Assembly (NCBI GenBank): GCA_036267355.1
Contig: DATAWG010000099.1
Span: 26,393-90,392, forward strand
Length of the DNA: 64,000 bases
DNA from: Pirellulales bacterium
GTDB taxonomy: Bacteria > Planctomycetota > Planctomycetia > Pirellulales > DATAWG01
Direction of reading: 5' to 3'
Below are positions 52,476 to 61,579 of this stretch, piece after piece. The notes below the pieces were generated by a model. The model was given only the letters and a program-made list of their open reading frames with translations. It did not search any database and had not been told where the DNA came from. Each line of letters begins with the position of its first letter. Positions within the stretch are counted from its first letter, which is position 1. Made by a program: the position numbers and the translations under genes.

Positions 52476-54458
52476 TCAGTCGTGGCCAATCCGCGCGAAA
52501 ATCGTCCGCCCCGTCAGCCGGCTATTCAGCAACCGCTCCAAACGGACGCGCAACTCCTCCGGGTCGCCTTCGCGGAAGCGAAAGTGGTTTCCCTTGAGCG
52601 TCGTGAATTGCGGATAGATCGCCAAAAAATCGCCGTCCGCAGGACCGTCGGAGGGCTGGCAGAGCGCCGACCAGACGGCCTGCAATTGGGCTACTTCCGC
52701 CCCCTCGATGATGATCGAGAATTGCGCCGGGCCGATTTTTGGCGCGACCGCACGCCGTGGTTCGACAATCGGCGCATGCGAACGAGCCGTCTGCTTCGGA
52801 TCTTCGTTGACATAGCCCAACACGCCCAATTCGGGAATATCCAACCCTTGCATTTCCGTGGCCATGCTCACGCGATTGCCGATCAATCGCTCGATCAAGA
52901 AAAACAAGACAAACGAAGCCAATCCGATCCAAATTAGTACCGACGCCATCCCAATGCACTCGGCCAGCAACTGCGAAGCGCTGCCGTAAAACAATCCCGT
53001 CACGCCCTGTTCGGTCGCGCCCGTCGGAAGCGAAGCCGGCTTTTCCGCGAACCATTTCAACACGCCGCCGGGCAATCGATACCAATGGGCATCGTTCCAG
53101 CCTTGGCCATACGTGCCGTCGGCAAACAGACCGAGGGCCAAAATCCCCCAGGCGCCGTTGACGCCGTGTACGCTGATCGCGCCCACCGGATCGTCGAGCT
53201 TTAGCACCCGCTCGATGAACAGCACACTGCCCACGACCAGCACGCCCGCCACCAGTCCGATGAACACCGCAGCCGTCGGAGTAACGAAAGCACAAGGAGC
53301 CGAAATCGCAACGAGGCCCGCCAACAGGCCATTGCAGATAAAGCTCGGGTCCGGCTTCTTGTAGAGCCGCCACAGATAGAGCATCGACGCCACCGCTCCG
53401 CCCGCGGAGGCCAACGCGGTGTTGGTGGCCACGCGGCCGACATTCAGATCCCCGGCAACGCAATGCCCGCCCGTGAAGCCGAACCATCCGAAAGCCAGGA
53501 TCAATGTGCCGAGCATATACATCGGCGCATTGTGGGCGATGAGCACGTTGACCGAGCCGTTGCGGCCATATTTTCCGATCCGCGGGCCGAGCATCCAGCA
53601 GCCGACGGCAGCCGCGACGCCGCCGGCCATGTGCACGACCGATGAGCCGGCGAAATCGACGTGACCATGCCCGAGTCCGAAGTTTGCTCCGAGCCGGCTC
53701 AACCATCCGCCGCCCCAAACCCAATTGCCGAGCACCGGATACACCAGGGCCGTCATCAATGCGCCGAAGCTGACGAATGCCAGAAACTTCCACCGCTCGG
53801 TCATGGCTCCGGTGGTGACCGTGGCCATCGTGCTGGCGAGCGCGGATTGAAAGAGAAATATCGTCAGCACGCCGACATCGGAGGCTCTGCCCGTGAGCAT
53901 GAATCCTTCATGCCCGAAGATGCCGAACTCGTGGCCGAAGAGCGAAATCGTCGCTTCTTTGTTCAGCAGGCCCGTATTACCGAATGAAGAAAGCGCGCTA
54001 CCAGCGTTAAAAATTCCCCCGCCGAACATCAGCGCGAATCCGCACAGCCAAAAGCCGAGCACGGCAATGCTATACATCATCAGGTTCATGGCGGTGGTGT
54101 GCGACACATTCCGCGAGCGGATCAAGCCGGTCTCGACCATCGCGAAGCCCGCCTGCATGAACATCACAAGGAATCCGGCAAACAACACCCAAACCATGTT
54201 GATCGCGATCTGATCGCGATCGGGATTGCCGCTCGCGGGCAACGGCGAGTTGCCGGTGTTTTCGCCGGCAGGGTCGGGCTTCGGCGCTGAGACCGGTGCC
54301 GCGGCGTTCGTGCTGCCTGGAGAGGGCGATTGCTGGCGCGCGGGTTGTTGCGCAAAGCAGCACTGCGCGCTAAGCAACACGAGCGCGACAGCGCCCAGCA
54401 AGACCAACGCAAGAGATTGACGCACGAGAGAAGCCCCCGCCTGAGGGAATCGAACCAA
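52476..54458 (-). CDS. amt: Amt family ammonium transporter with C-terminal extension
   Basis: A 660-residue membrane protein. The start is uncertain: TTG 54458, or GTG 54425, which is preceded by GGCGGGGG and opens directly with a signal peptide (RQSLALVLLGAVALVLLSAQ). A Pro/Ala-rich stretch precedes the Amt core from about residue 88 (VWVLFAGFLVMFMQAGFAMV). The two pore His lie in SSVVHMAGGVAAAVG and AISVHGVNGAWGILALGLFA. The core ends near residue 535. Beyond GLDIPELGVLGYVNED are ~100 extra residues (AQFSIIIEGAEVAQLQAVWS, FTTLKGNHFRFREGDPEEL) with a beta-alpha pattern, a cytoplasmic domain most Amts lack. The P-II gene follows 60 bp downstream. Confidence 0.93.
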   Translation of the reverse strand: MVRFPQAGASLVRQSLALVLLGAVALVLLSAQCCFAQQPARQQSPSPGSTNAAAPVSAPKPDPAGENTGNSPLPASGNPDRDQIAINMVWVLFAGFLVMFMQAGFAMVETGLIRSRNVSHTTAMNLMMYSIAVLGFWLCGFALMFGGGIFNAGSALSSFGNTGLLNKEATISLFGHEFGIFGHEGFMLTGRASDVGVLTIFLFQSALASTMATVTTGAMTERWKFLAFVSFGALMTALVYPVLGNWVWGGGWLSRLGANFGLGHGHVDFAGSSVVHMAGGVAAAVGCWMLGPRIGKYGRNGSVNVLIAHNAPMYMLGTLILAFGWFGFTGGHCVAGDLNVGRVATNTALASAGGAVASMLYLWRLYKKPDPSFICNGLLAGLVAISAPCAFVTPTAAVFIGLVAGVLVVGSVLFIERVLKLDDPVGAISVHGVNGAWGILALGLFADGTYGQGWNDAHWYRLPGGVLKWFAEKPASLPTGATEQGVTGLFYGSASQLLAECIGMASVLIWIGLASFVLFFLIERLIGNRVSMATEMQGLDIPELGVLGYVNEDPKQTARSHAPIVEPRRAVAPKIGPAQFSIIIEGAEVAQLQAVWSALCQPSDGPADGDFLAIYPQFTTLKGNHFRFREGDPEELRVRLERLLNSRLTGRTIFARIGHD

Positions 54459-54564
54459 ATCTATCCATCGCGCCGTGCCGATCGATTCGCACGGGCAGGT
54501 TGCGTCGCCGCTATGGAGATAACATTACTGCATCGGGGTGCGCCGCCCTGAGGCTTTCGGCGGC

Positions 54565-54668
54565 TTAGGCTCGGCCGACAATAACTTTTCCGCAGCCCCC
54601 TCCTCCCTTGCAGGAGTGGGCAGGGTGAGGGGTTCGAAAAGCGGAAGCTCTTGTTCGGCCGAGCCTAA
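54565..54668 (+). repeat. Palindromic intergenic repeat, family A copy 5
   Basis: TTAGGCTCGGCCGACAATAA at the left, TTGTTCGGCCGAGCCTAA at the right. The core reads CCCCCTCCTCCCTTGCAGGA plus GTGGGCAGGGTGAGGGGTTC. The TTAGG.../...CCTAA ends are perfect inverted repeats over 13 bp. It lies about 110 bp upstream of the amt start. Confidence 0.85.
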
Positions 54669-54715
54669 CGCGGCGGAGCCGCAAACTGCACCGAGCGAAC
54701 AGATCAGCCACTCTA

Positions 54716-54770
54716 CAACCACTGTGCAACCACGGTACAACCACTGTGCAACCACTGTGCGATCACGGTA
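54716..54770 (+). repeat. 11-bp tandem array, five units
   Basis: Consecutive 11-mers: CAACCACTGTG, CAACCACGGTA, CAACCACTGTG, CAACCACTGTG, CGATCACGGTA. The period is one DNA helical turn. It sits upstream of amt, beyond the family A element. It could be a regulator-binding array or a simple slipped-strand repeat. Confidence 0.8.
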
Positions 54771-54937
54771 CAACTTCTCCGCAAGTTGCGGAGAAAGTTC
54801 ATGGGTAAGAAACTAAGGCGGCGGGCGGACTCATCCACGGTCCATGTGGTGAGCCGCCCGCAACCGGATTTTGCAAGTTACCAAGCTTTCGCAGGGCCGA
54901 TTCGTGGTCCTGTGACCGGCACCGCGAAAACCGTTGC

Positions 54938-56929
54938 CTAGGTGGTTGCTCCAACGCCTCCGACAGCCGCCGCAGCCTGCTCCTTGGTGAGCAGCGCTGT
55001 TTTGCCTTTCTTCTTGCTGCCGAAGAGAAAGTAGATGGCGCCGTAGACGCCCCACACGGCCGCCACGCCCAGCGCGATATACGACTCTTTCACGCTCATG
55101 CCCGGCACGAAGAAACCACCGAGGAGGTAGAACAGCATGCAGCCGAGATTGGCCAGCAAGCCGAACACCGGCACCACCACGTGCTTGAAGCCGCTGAAGC
55201 TGTGGTGTTCGCGGAAGGCGACGATCGCCACGATGTTCGTCAACATGTACAGCAGGAACGTGCCGAAGTTACTCGCCAGCGTTACGATCAGCAAACTATT
55301 TGGCAGCGTTTTCAGGCTGTCGAGCGTCGGAATGATAAACGCCGGATACCAGAAGCTGTGGGCCTGATCGGGCGTCAACGATCCGATCAAGTCGGTCGAT
55401 GCCGTCGGCGAGGCGGTCGGCCAAAGCACGGCGAACATGCCGATCACCATCGAGATGATTGCCAACGTCCAAATCGCGCGGTGCGGGGTGAGATTCTTGC
55501 CGTGCAAGATGCCGAAGTGCGACGGCACTTCATCGTCGCGCCCCATCGCATACGTGACGCGGGCCCCCGTGTTCATACACGACAACGTCGTACCGATCAG
55601 CGCCAGAAACACCGTCAACGCTTCGATGTACATGAACCACAAACCGCCCTTCGCGCCAAACAGCGAGGCGCCGACGATCTTCATCAGATCGCCGATTGGA
55701 GCCGACGAGCCCGCGGCGGTCGGCATCGTGTACTGTGAATTCAGCGTGAAATTCGCGGCGAAATACTCGATCAGATAGCAAATCACGCCCTGAATGAACA
55801 ACGACAAGAGAACCGCCCGCGGTATGTCGCGCTTGGCGTTTTTCGCTTCCTCGCCCATCGATGTAACGGATTCAAAACCGACGAGGATCAGAATCGCGAT
55901 ACATGCTTGAATGAAGATGTAGGAGACATTGTGTGGTTTCACCACATCCCCCGCGGAAGCAAAGTACTGCCTGGTCGGCTGGGTTCCCTTTTTAGGATCC
56001 GATGGATCCACCGGCAGATCGGCAACCGCTTGTGAAACGCCCTTGTCGTCGACATAGCTGACGGTGGCCGGAACCGGCTTGCCGTCTTTCATTGCGACAA
56101 TCCACGCTCCTTTGGAATCCTTGGCCGGTTTTCCGCTGACGTCGGGAGTCAAGAGAGCCATCTTGTCGGCTGGCACATTGCCGTCTTTATCAAGCACCGA
56201 CTGGCCATCCGGTCCGACCGGATTGCCGTCTTTATCGACCTTATAGGTCGCGAGTGTCACGTTGATCGGATTGCCGTCTGGATCGAGCGTCCATCCGGTC
56301 GATCCTTCGGGATGATTGGCCCGATAACCGAGCGCCAGCACGGCGAAGACCAACAAAGCGCTGATTTGGATGATGTTGATCGCGATATTAACGCCCGTCG
56401 CCCCGACCACGCCGCGATAGGCGATATATGCCACACCTAAAGCAAACAAAACGCAGAAGCCAACCATCAACGTCGGGCTCGGAACGCCTGGATTGAACGT
56501 TGCCGGGAAGAATTGCCCTGCCATGTAGCCGACGAGCAAGGCCGTCACACCGACCATCACGCCAGGATAAATCCAGTAGTAGAGGTGGCTGGCCCAACCG
56601 ATGATGTACTTCGAAAGGCGGGCAAATTTATAAGCATGCGTCTTTGATAGAAACGCTTGTTCGGCGAAAAAGTACGACGAACCAGCGCCCGGATATAGCT
56701 TCGATAACTCCGCGTACGAAATCGCCGTCGCGAAGCAGAGCAGCAACGCCGCCACGATGCCGAACCACATATCGGAGCCGGCCATCGGAGCTCCCCACAA
56801 CGACTGCTGACCGAACGTAAGCCACAAGAAGGCCCCCGGCGCGATCAACGCCATCGCGTTCATCGTCAGGCCCGTAAGGCCCAACGTCGATTTCATCTGC
56901 GGACCAGACTTCTTTTCAACCGTGGACAC
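54938..56929 (-). CDS. APC-superfamily amino acid permease with large hydrophilic insert
   Basis: A 663-residue inner-membrane transporter starting at GTG 56929, supported by GAGGT 7 bp upstream. The APC fold is plain: GLTGLTMNAMALIAPGAF, ISYAELSKLYPGAGSSYFFA, GFESVTSMGEEAKNAKRDIP, SCMNTGARVTYAMGRDDEVP, with 12 or more helices. Between the helix ending near residue 203 and the next starting near 335 is a ~130-residue soluble insert that usual APC permeases lack. It is rich in DxDGN units (DPDGNPI, DKDGNPVG, DKDGNVPAD), which look like calcium-binding or beta-turn repeats, and it would face one side of the membrane. Substrate unknown. The C-terminus is short and basic, then Ala/Gly-rich. Confidence 0.88.
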   Translation of the reverse strand: MSTVEKKSGPQMKSTLGLTGLTMNAMALIAPGAFLWLTFGQQSLWGAPMAGSDMWFGIVAALLLCFATAISYAELSKLYPGAGSSYFFAEQAFLSKTHAYKFARLSKYIIGWASHLYYWIYPGVMVGVTALLVGYMAGQFFPATFNPGVPSPTLMVGFCVLFALGVAYIAYRGVVGATGVNIAINIIQISALLVFAVLALGYRANHPEGSTGWTLDPDGNPINVTLATYKVDKDGNPVGPDGQSVLDKDGNVPADKMALLTPDVSGKPAKDSKGAWIVAMKDGKPVPATVSYVDDKGVSQAVADLPVDPSDPKKGTQPTRQYFASAGDVVKPHNVSYIFIQACIAILILVGFESVTSMGEEAKNAKRDIPRAVLLSLFIQGVICYLIEYFAANFTLNSQYTMPTAAGSSAPIGDLMKIVGASLFGAKGGLWFMYIEALTVFLALIGTTLSCMNTGARVTYAMGRDDEVPSHFGILHGKNLTPHRAIWTLAIISMVIGMFAVLWPTASPTASTDLIGSLTPDQAHSFWYPAFIIPTLDSLKTLPNSLLIVTLASNFGTFLLYMLTNIVAIVAFREHHSFSGFKHVVVPVFGLLANLGCMLFYLLGGFFVPGMSVKESYIALGVAAVWGVYGAIYFLFGSKKKGKTALLTKEQAAAAVGGVGATT

Positions 56930-57580
56930 TGGTTACCTCGCTTCTACATTGCTGCGAAAAAGGCGCGGAATTAGACACCACTACTTTCGGGACAGCCGTT
57001 TGTCCCAATTGGGCGAGCAACTAGAATCGAGGAAGAACCTCGAACCCCGTGCACACCTGTTCGCCCGCCTGTGGCGCACCGGGTTGCCTCTGTCGAGAGC
57101 CGCGAAAAAGCGTGGCCACCGCTCTGTCCGGCATCGCGCAACTCGCAAACGCCCGCAAGGCAATTTGCAAGATCAGCGTGAGTGTTCCCGGGGCAGAGCA
57201 AAATAAGTGCCACTAATCGCTGGCAAAAGGCTGCGCAGCTTGATCGCGATTCCTAAATCACGAATTAGCAAGCTGTTAGTGAAAGCGCTGATTGTGCTGG
57301 CAAGACCGGCTGGAAGCCCATCGAATTCCAGTCTGCACAGGATCAAGGCACGCTTTGCTTAAGCCTTGGTCCCGCACGCGCGCGTGGGCATGATCGCCCC
57401 ACCGAGAAGATTGGCCTTCCGCCGATTGCCGAACCGACCCCGAATGATCGTCGTTCGCCGAAGCGAAGATTGGCCATCCGCAAAGCGCGACCGGCAGCCT
57501 ATCTTTTATTCGCAGCCTATCTAGAATTCGGCTTCACGCATGATAGACTTTTCGCGCGCTAATGCGGTGCAACAGTTGCC
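56930..57580. other. Divergent intergenic region, no gene recognised
   Basis: A 650-bp gap between the permease start and the PP2C-kinase start. A GCAGCCTATCT direct repeat occurs at 57491-57501 and 57511-57521, near where the kinase promoter should be. The small open frames at 56922-57213 have no family features. Otherwise nothing is seen. Confidence 0.5.
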
Positions 57581-59359
57581 ATGAAGTTGACCTACGCCCA
57601 ACTCAGCTCGGTCGGCCCGGTCCGCACGAACAATGAAGATTGGGTCGGCTTTTGGGAGCCCGACGACGAGCAGGAATATCTCACGCGCGGCGCAGTGGCG
57701 GCCATTGCCGACGGCGTCGGCGGGTTGGGCCGCGGCGAGGTCGCCAGCCGATTGGCCGTCGAAACCGCAATTCGGCGATTTCTGGAAGTGAAGCCGGGAA
57801 CGCTCCCGCGCCAATCGCTGTTCAAAATGCTCACGGCGGCAAACACGGCCGTTTACGACCGCAGCATGTCGGAACACGAACTCGGCAAGATGGCCACGAC
57901 GCTCACGATCGCCCTCTTCCGGAACAACGAAATCAATATCGGCCACGTCGGCGACTGTCGAGCGTTCTTGGTCCAAGGGGGGAAAATCTCGCAAGTCACG
58001 ACCGACCACAACTACGCCGCGCAGCAACTCGCGCTCGGTTTGATCTCCCCCCGCGATGCCGCCACCAGCGACATGCGCTGCATGCTCACGCGCAGCATCG
58101 GCCGCGAACTGACCGTGCAGATCGATTATCACACGCTCCAGGTAAACCGCGGCGATATTCTGGTGCAATGTTCCGACGGCATGCATTTCTGCGTCACCGA
58201 GCAGGAGATTCTCGATTTCGTCACCAAGCTGCCGCCGGCCGAAGCTTGCCGCGAACTGATCCGGTTGGCCGAACGCCGCGGGACTGACGACAATCTGTCG
58301 GTCCAGATCGTTCACGTCGAACGCGTCAACACGTTGAGTTATTTCCGCGGACAACCAGTCTTTCACGAAGCCGAGATTCCCATGACGCTCGAGGTCGAAG
58401 TTGGCCAGATTCTGGATAATCGATTCCAGATCGAAAGCGTCGTCAGCCGTAGCGGCATGGCGTCGATTTTCAAAGCGATCGACTTGAAATCGAACCAGAC
58501 CGTGGCCGTCAAGATCCCGTTCATGCGGTTCGAAAGCGACCCGGCCTTCTTTTCGCGATTTCAGCGGGAAGAAGAAATCGGCAAAACGCTCGATCACCCC
58601 GGTTTGCTGAAGATTTTTCCAACCGAGGAAAAAACGCGGCCATATATCGTGATGGAGTTTCTCCAGGGGCAAACGCTCCGCAATGTGCTTCATACGGTGA
58701 AGATGGTACCGGTCGGCGAGGCCCTCGACATTGCCGCCTCGATCTGCAATGCGCTCGACTACATGCACCAGCACAATATCGTGCACCGCGATATGAAGCC
58801 CGAGAATATCATGATCTGCGACGACGGACGCGTGAAGATCATGGATTTCGGCATCGCCAAGGCGACGGGCATGCGCCGCATTACGTTCACCGGCTTTTCC
58901 GCGGCGATGGGCACGCCCGACTACATGGCCCCCGAGCAGGTGCGCGGCAAGCGCGGCGATGCCCGCACCGACGTCTACAGCCTGGGGGCGATTCTTTATG
59001 AAATGGTCACCGGCCAGCCGCCCTTCGAGGGAACGAACCCCTTGGCGATCATGAACGCCCGCTTGATGGGCGATCCGATCGCGCCCTCAAGGCTGAATCC
59101 GAATATCTCGCCGCAGGTCGAAGAAATCATCCTGCATGCGCTCGAGCAGCGCCCGGAAAATCGCTATGCTTCGGCCGCGGAAATGAAGACCGAGCTCGAA
59201 AACCCGGAAAAGGTGGTGGTCACGGGCCGGGCCAATCGATTGCGGCCGCCGGCCCAATGGACCGGCCGATGGCGGCCGGCGCGGTCGCTCATCTTCGCGC
59301 TTGTGCCGATCATCGTGTTCGGCCTACTGTGGCTTTTCTTTCGCTTCGCGCATCATTGA
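57581..59359 (+). CDS. PP2C phosphatase - Ser/Thr protein kinase fusion
   Basis: A 592-residue signalling protein. Residues 1-~245 are a PP2C phosphatase: VRTNNEDWVG, AIADGVGGLGRGEVASR (metal-binding Asp44), GHVGDCRAFLVQGGKI, CSDGMHFCVT, TDDNLSVQIVHVE. Residues ~275-540 are a Hanks-type kinase: VAVKIPF (Lys311), IVHRDMKPENIMI (Asp404), KIMDFGIAKATG, GTPDYMAPEQVRGKRGD. The nucleotide loop reads SRSGMASIFKA, without the usual Gly-x-Gly. A C-terminal helix (RSLIFALVPIIVFGLLWLFF) anchors it with both enzymes in the cytoplasm. Such fusions are known in several bacteria and can switch the same target on and off. Monocistronic; the substrate is unknown. Confidence 0.94.
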   Translation: MKLTYAQLSSVGPVRTNNEDWVGFWEPDDEQEYLTRGAVAAIADGVGGLGRGEVASRLAVETAIRRFLEVKPGTLPRQSLFKMLTAANTAVYDRSMSEHELGKMATTLTIALFRNNEINIGHVGDCRAFLVQGGKISQVTTDHNYAAQQLALGLISPRDAATSDMRCMLTRSIGRELTVQIDYHTLQVNRGDILVQCSDGMHFCVTEQEILDFVTKLPPAEACRELIRLAERRGTDDNLSVQIVHVERVNTLSYFRGQPVFHEAEIPMTLEVEVGQILDNRFQIESVVSRSGMASIFKAIDLKSNQTVAVKIPFMRFESDPAFFSRFQREEEIGKTLDHPGLLKIFPTEEKTRPYIVMEFLQGQTLRNVLHTVKMVPVGEALDIAASICNALDYMHQHNIVHRDMKPENIMICDDGRVKIMDFGIAKATGMRRITFTGFSAAMGTPDYMAPEQVRGKRGDARTDVYSLGAILYEMVTGQPPFEGTNPLAIMNARLMGDPIAPSRLNPNISPQVEEIILHALEQRPENRYASAAEMKTELENPEKVVVTGRANRLRPPAQWTGRWRPARSLIFALVPIIVFGLLWLFFRFAHH

Positions 59360-59894
59360 GGTGATGCGGCACGTGCGGCGGGAGCTTAGGGCTCGAGGCT
59401 CGGCGAGCACCAACGTTCAAGCTCCTTCGTCCATTGTCCGTCAATCCACCGGCATTGCCTTCATGAATTCCATTGAACTTTCCCAATTTCCCATGCCCAG
59501 GAACAACTGGCCGTTTTCCGGATGACGACATAGTTAACTTCGGGCTGATGTGGCGCCGCCGCTGGATTTTGGGATAGTCAAAGCGATTCACCCGACGAGT
59601 TGCCGCCTCACTACCGACCCACGATCCCAAATCGTTGCGATCACGCAACACAAACCCGAAGCGTTAGCGAGGGAGCGCCGCAACGGCGGCATCGTCTCGC
59701 CGCAGGCGACCCAGCCAGATGCACATTGGATCTATGCGTTCGTGAGTGCGACCCGCAACGGAGCACATCCTCGCTTACGCTTCGCGCCTAGTGTTGAGGG
59801 GCGACCCGCAACGGAGCACATCCTCGCTTACGCTTCGGGCCAGTGTTGACGGCGACCCGCAGCGTTACACGAATCGAAGACGGCTTTACCCCGG
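59360..59894. other. Convergent intergenic region with family D repeats
   Basis: A 535-bp gap between the PP2C-kinase stop and the DUF1501 stop. ACCCGAAGCGTTAGCGAGGG (59654-59673) is an inverted match to CCTCGCTTACGCTTCG (59770-59785, 59824-59839), the latter within a 53-bp tandem duplication. No gene is supported. Confidence 0.55.
59749..59852 (+). repeat. 53-bp tandem duplication with family D core
   Basis: GCGACCCGCAACGGAGCACA TCCTCGCTTACGCTTCG starts at 59749 and again at 59802. The units differ only at their 3' ends. A third start, GCGACCCGCAGCG, follows at 59853. It lies just downstream of the DUF1501 stop (minus strand). Confidence 0.75.
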
Positions 59895-61328
59895 TTAGCC
59901 CGTCGGCAGCAGTTCTCGGATCGGGTCGCCGAAGGGGAGGATGGGCACCGGGCGGCCCGCGAAATCGTTGAAGGCCCGTTGCGGATCGATGCCGAGGTGT
60001 TGCAAAACCGTCGCCCAAAGATCGTTTGGCGTCAGCGGCCGTTCGGTCGGAAATTCGCCCTTGCTATTGGTGGCCCCGATCACTTGGCCGGTGCGCATTC
60101 CGCCGCCGGAGACAATCATCGACATCGCATTCGGCCAATGATCGCGCCCCGGCTGCATCACATGGCTCGCCGTGCCGACCGAATACGAAAGCCGCGGTGT
60201 CCGGCCGAATTCTCCGGTCACGAACAGAAGCACCCGGCGGTCCAATCCTCGCTGATACAGATCTTCGATCAGGGCCGTGACCGCCTGGTCATAGAGCGGC
60301 AACCGCACCTTGGCATCATTGAAGATGTGGCAATTCACGGCATGCGAGTCCCAGTTGTAGCTCACGTAGTTCGGCAAATCTTTCCCCGGCATCGGGTTCT
60401 CGAGCACCATCGTAACGAACGTGCAGCCGGCCTCGACCAGCCGCCGGGCCAAGAGGCAGCGAGCGCCATAGGCATGCCGACCGTACCGATCCTTTAGAGC
60501 CTCGGGTTCTTTCGAGAGGTCGAAGGCAGCTTGGGCTTTGCCGCTGGTGACCAGTTCGACAGCCCGGCGATTGAATTGATCGAGCGAATCGAACGCCCCG
60601 GATTTCTCGGCCGCGCCGCCCCATTTGTCGAGTTGCCGCAGCAATTTGACGCGCGAATCGAGCCCCGCCAGCGGCGCCAGATTTTCAACCGTGAATTTCG
60701 GCGACGATGGATCGCCCGGCACGGAAAACGGCTCGGTCGAACTGCCGAGATAAGCGCTGCCGAAGGCAAAGGTGTCGATTCCTTGCCGCCCGGCATCCAT
60801 TCCCGCGACATAGTTTGGCAGCCCACGTTGCCGGCCTTCGACCACCTTGGCGATCATCGAAGCCACGGCCGGATGATCGTTCACCGTGCCGGTCGGCTCC
60901 TTCGGCTCGCGGGCCATCATGAATCGCTTATGACCGCCTCCGTGATCGGCGAATTTGTGCGACAGCGAGCGAATGATGTTGAATTTGTCGGCACACTTGG
61001 CATGCAGCGGCAATAGCTCGCCCACTTCGACGCCTGAAACATTCGTGCGAATCGGGCGGAATTCGCCCCGATATTCGCTGGGGGCGTCGGGCTTCAGGTC
61101 GTACATCTCCATGTGCGGCGGGCCGCCGGGGAGCCAAATGAAAATCACCGCCCGATCATCGTGAGCGGCGGCGGTGCCGGCTTGTGCTTGGAGCCGAAAG
61201 ACATCGCCAAGCGTCAGCCCACCCAATCCCAGAGCGCCAAACTTGAGCGCGGTGCGGCGCGTGATCGGTCCGGAACAGTTGTGCGCGTTCGCGCGCGGAG
61301 AAGTGCCGTTCATGGCGTTACCACTCAT
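59895..61328 (-). CDS. DUF1501 (sulfatase-like fold) Tat-exported protein, second copy
   Basis: A 477-residue protein. Start ATG 61328; ATG 61313 is equally possible and neither has a good ribosome site. The twin-arginine signal is TRRTALKFGALGLGGLTLGD. Family stretches: IFIWLPGGPPHMEMYDLKPD, SEYRGEFRPIRTNVSGVEVG, MLQHLGIDPQRAFNDF-like tail (VLQHLGIDPQ), FVTGEFGRTPRLSYSVGTAS, GRDHWPNAMSMIVSGGGMRT. It is longer and only distantly like the copy at 29718-31013 and has no DUF1549/DUF1553 partner beside it. The catalytic metal ligands of true sulfatases cannot be verified by eye. Function unknown; exported. Confidence 0.9.
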   Translation of the reverse strand: MSGNAMNGTSPRANAHNCSGPITRRTALKFGALGLGGLTLGDVFRLQAQAGTAAAHDDRAVIFIWLPGGPPHMEMYDLKPDAPSEYRGEFRPIRTNVSGVEVGELLPLHAKCADKFNIIRSLSHKFADHGGGHKRFMMAREPKEPTGTVNDHPAVASMIAKVVEGRQRGLPNYVAGMDAGRQGIDTFAFGSAYLGSSTEPFSVPGDPSSPKFTVENLAPLAGLDSRVKLLRQLDKWGGAAEKSGAFDSLDQFNRRAVELVTSGKAQAAFDLSKEPEALKDRYGRHAYGARCLLARRLVEAGCTFVTMVLENPMPGKDLPNYVSYNWDSHAVNCHIFNDAKVRLPLYDQAVTALIEDLYQRGLDRRVLLFVTGEFGRTPRLSYSVGTASHVMQPGRDHWPNAMSMIVSGGGMRTGQVIGATNSKGEFPTERPLTPNDLWATVLQHLGIDPQRAFNDFAGRPVPILPFGDPIRELLPTG

Positions 61329-61579
61329 CGAGGTTATTCAGGCGGGAGAGCGATTTGGGCAGGGAGTGCGGCCGACGGACAATCGCTCGCGACCGCCGGC
61401 AAGGGCCATTTTAGCGGTTATCGAATCGAAACAGCAAGCAAAAACAGAAAATCGCTCAGCTTGGCAATTGCCCCACGAAACGCGTTGGAAAAATCCGAAC
61501 AAACGGCGCTGCAACCCAAGCGGCGTAATCCAGCGCGCGCCGGGAATGCCGCTTGGCCGGAAATGATGAAACCGCGATA

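Larger units (their letters stand above)
54459..54937. other. Spacer with a family A repeat and an 11-bp tandem array
   Basis: A 479-bp gap between the permease stop and the amt start (both minus strand). It holds a family A element (54565-54668), the 11-bp array (54716-54770) and a CTTCTCCGCAA/GTTGCGGAGAAAG hairpin at 54773-54797. No gene. Confidence 0.55.

Noticed and set aside
54716-54770. Possible CRISPR array
   Set aside because: The repeats are 11 bp and directly contiguous without spacers, and no cas gene is present.
57491-57521. GCAGCCTATCT direct repeat as operator of the PP2C-kinase gene
   Set aside because: Two 11-bp copies 20 bp apart could be chance, and there is no recognisable promoter around them to support an operator.
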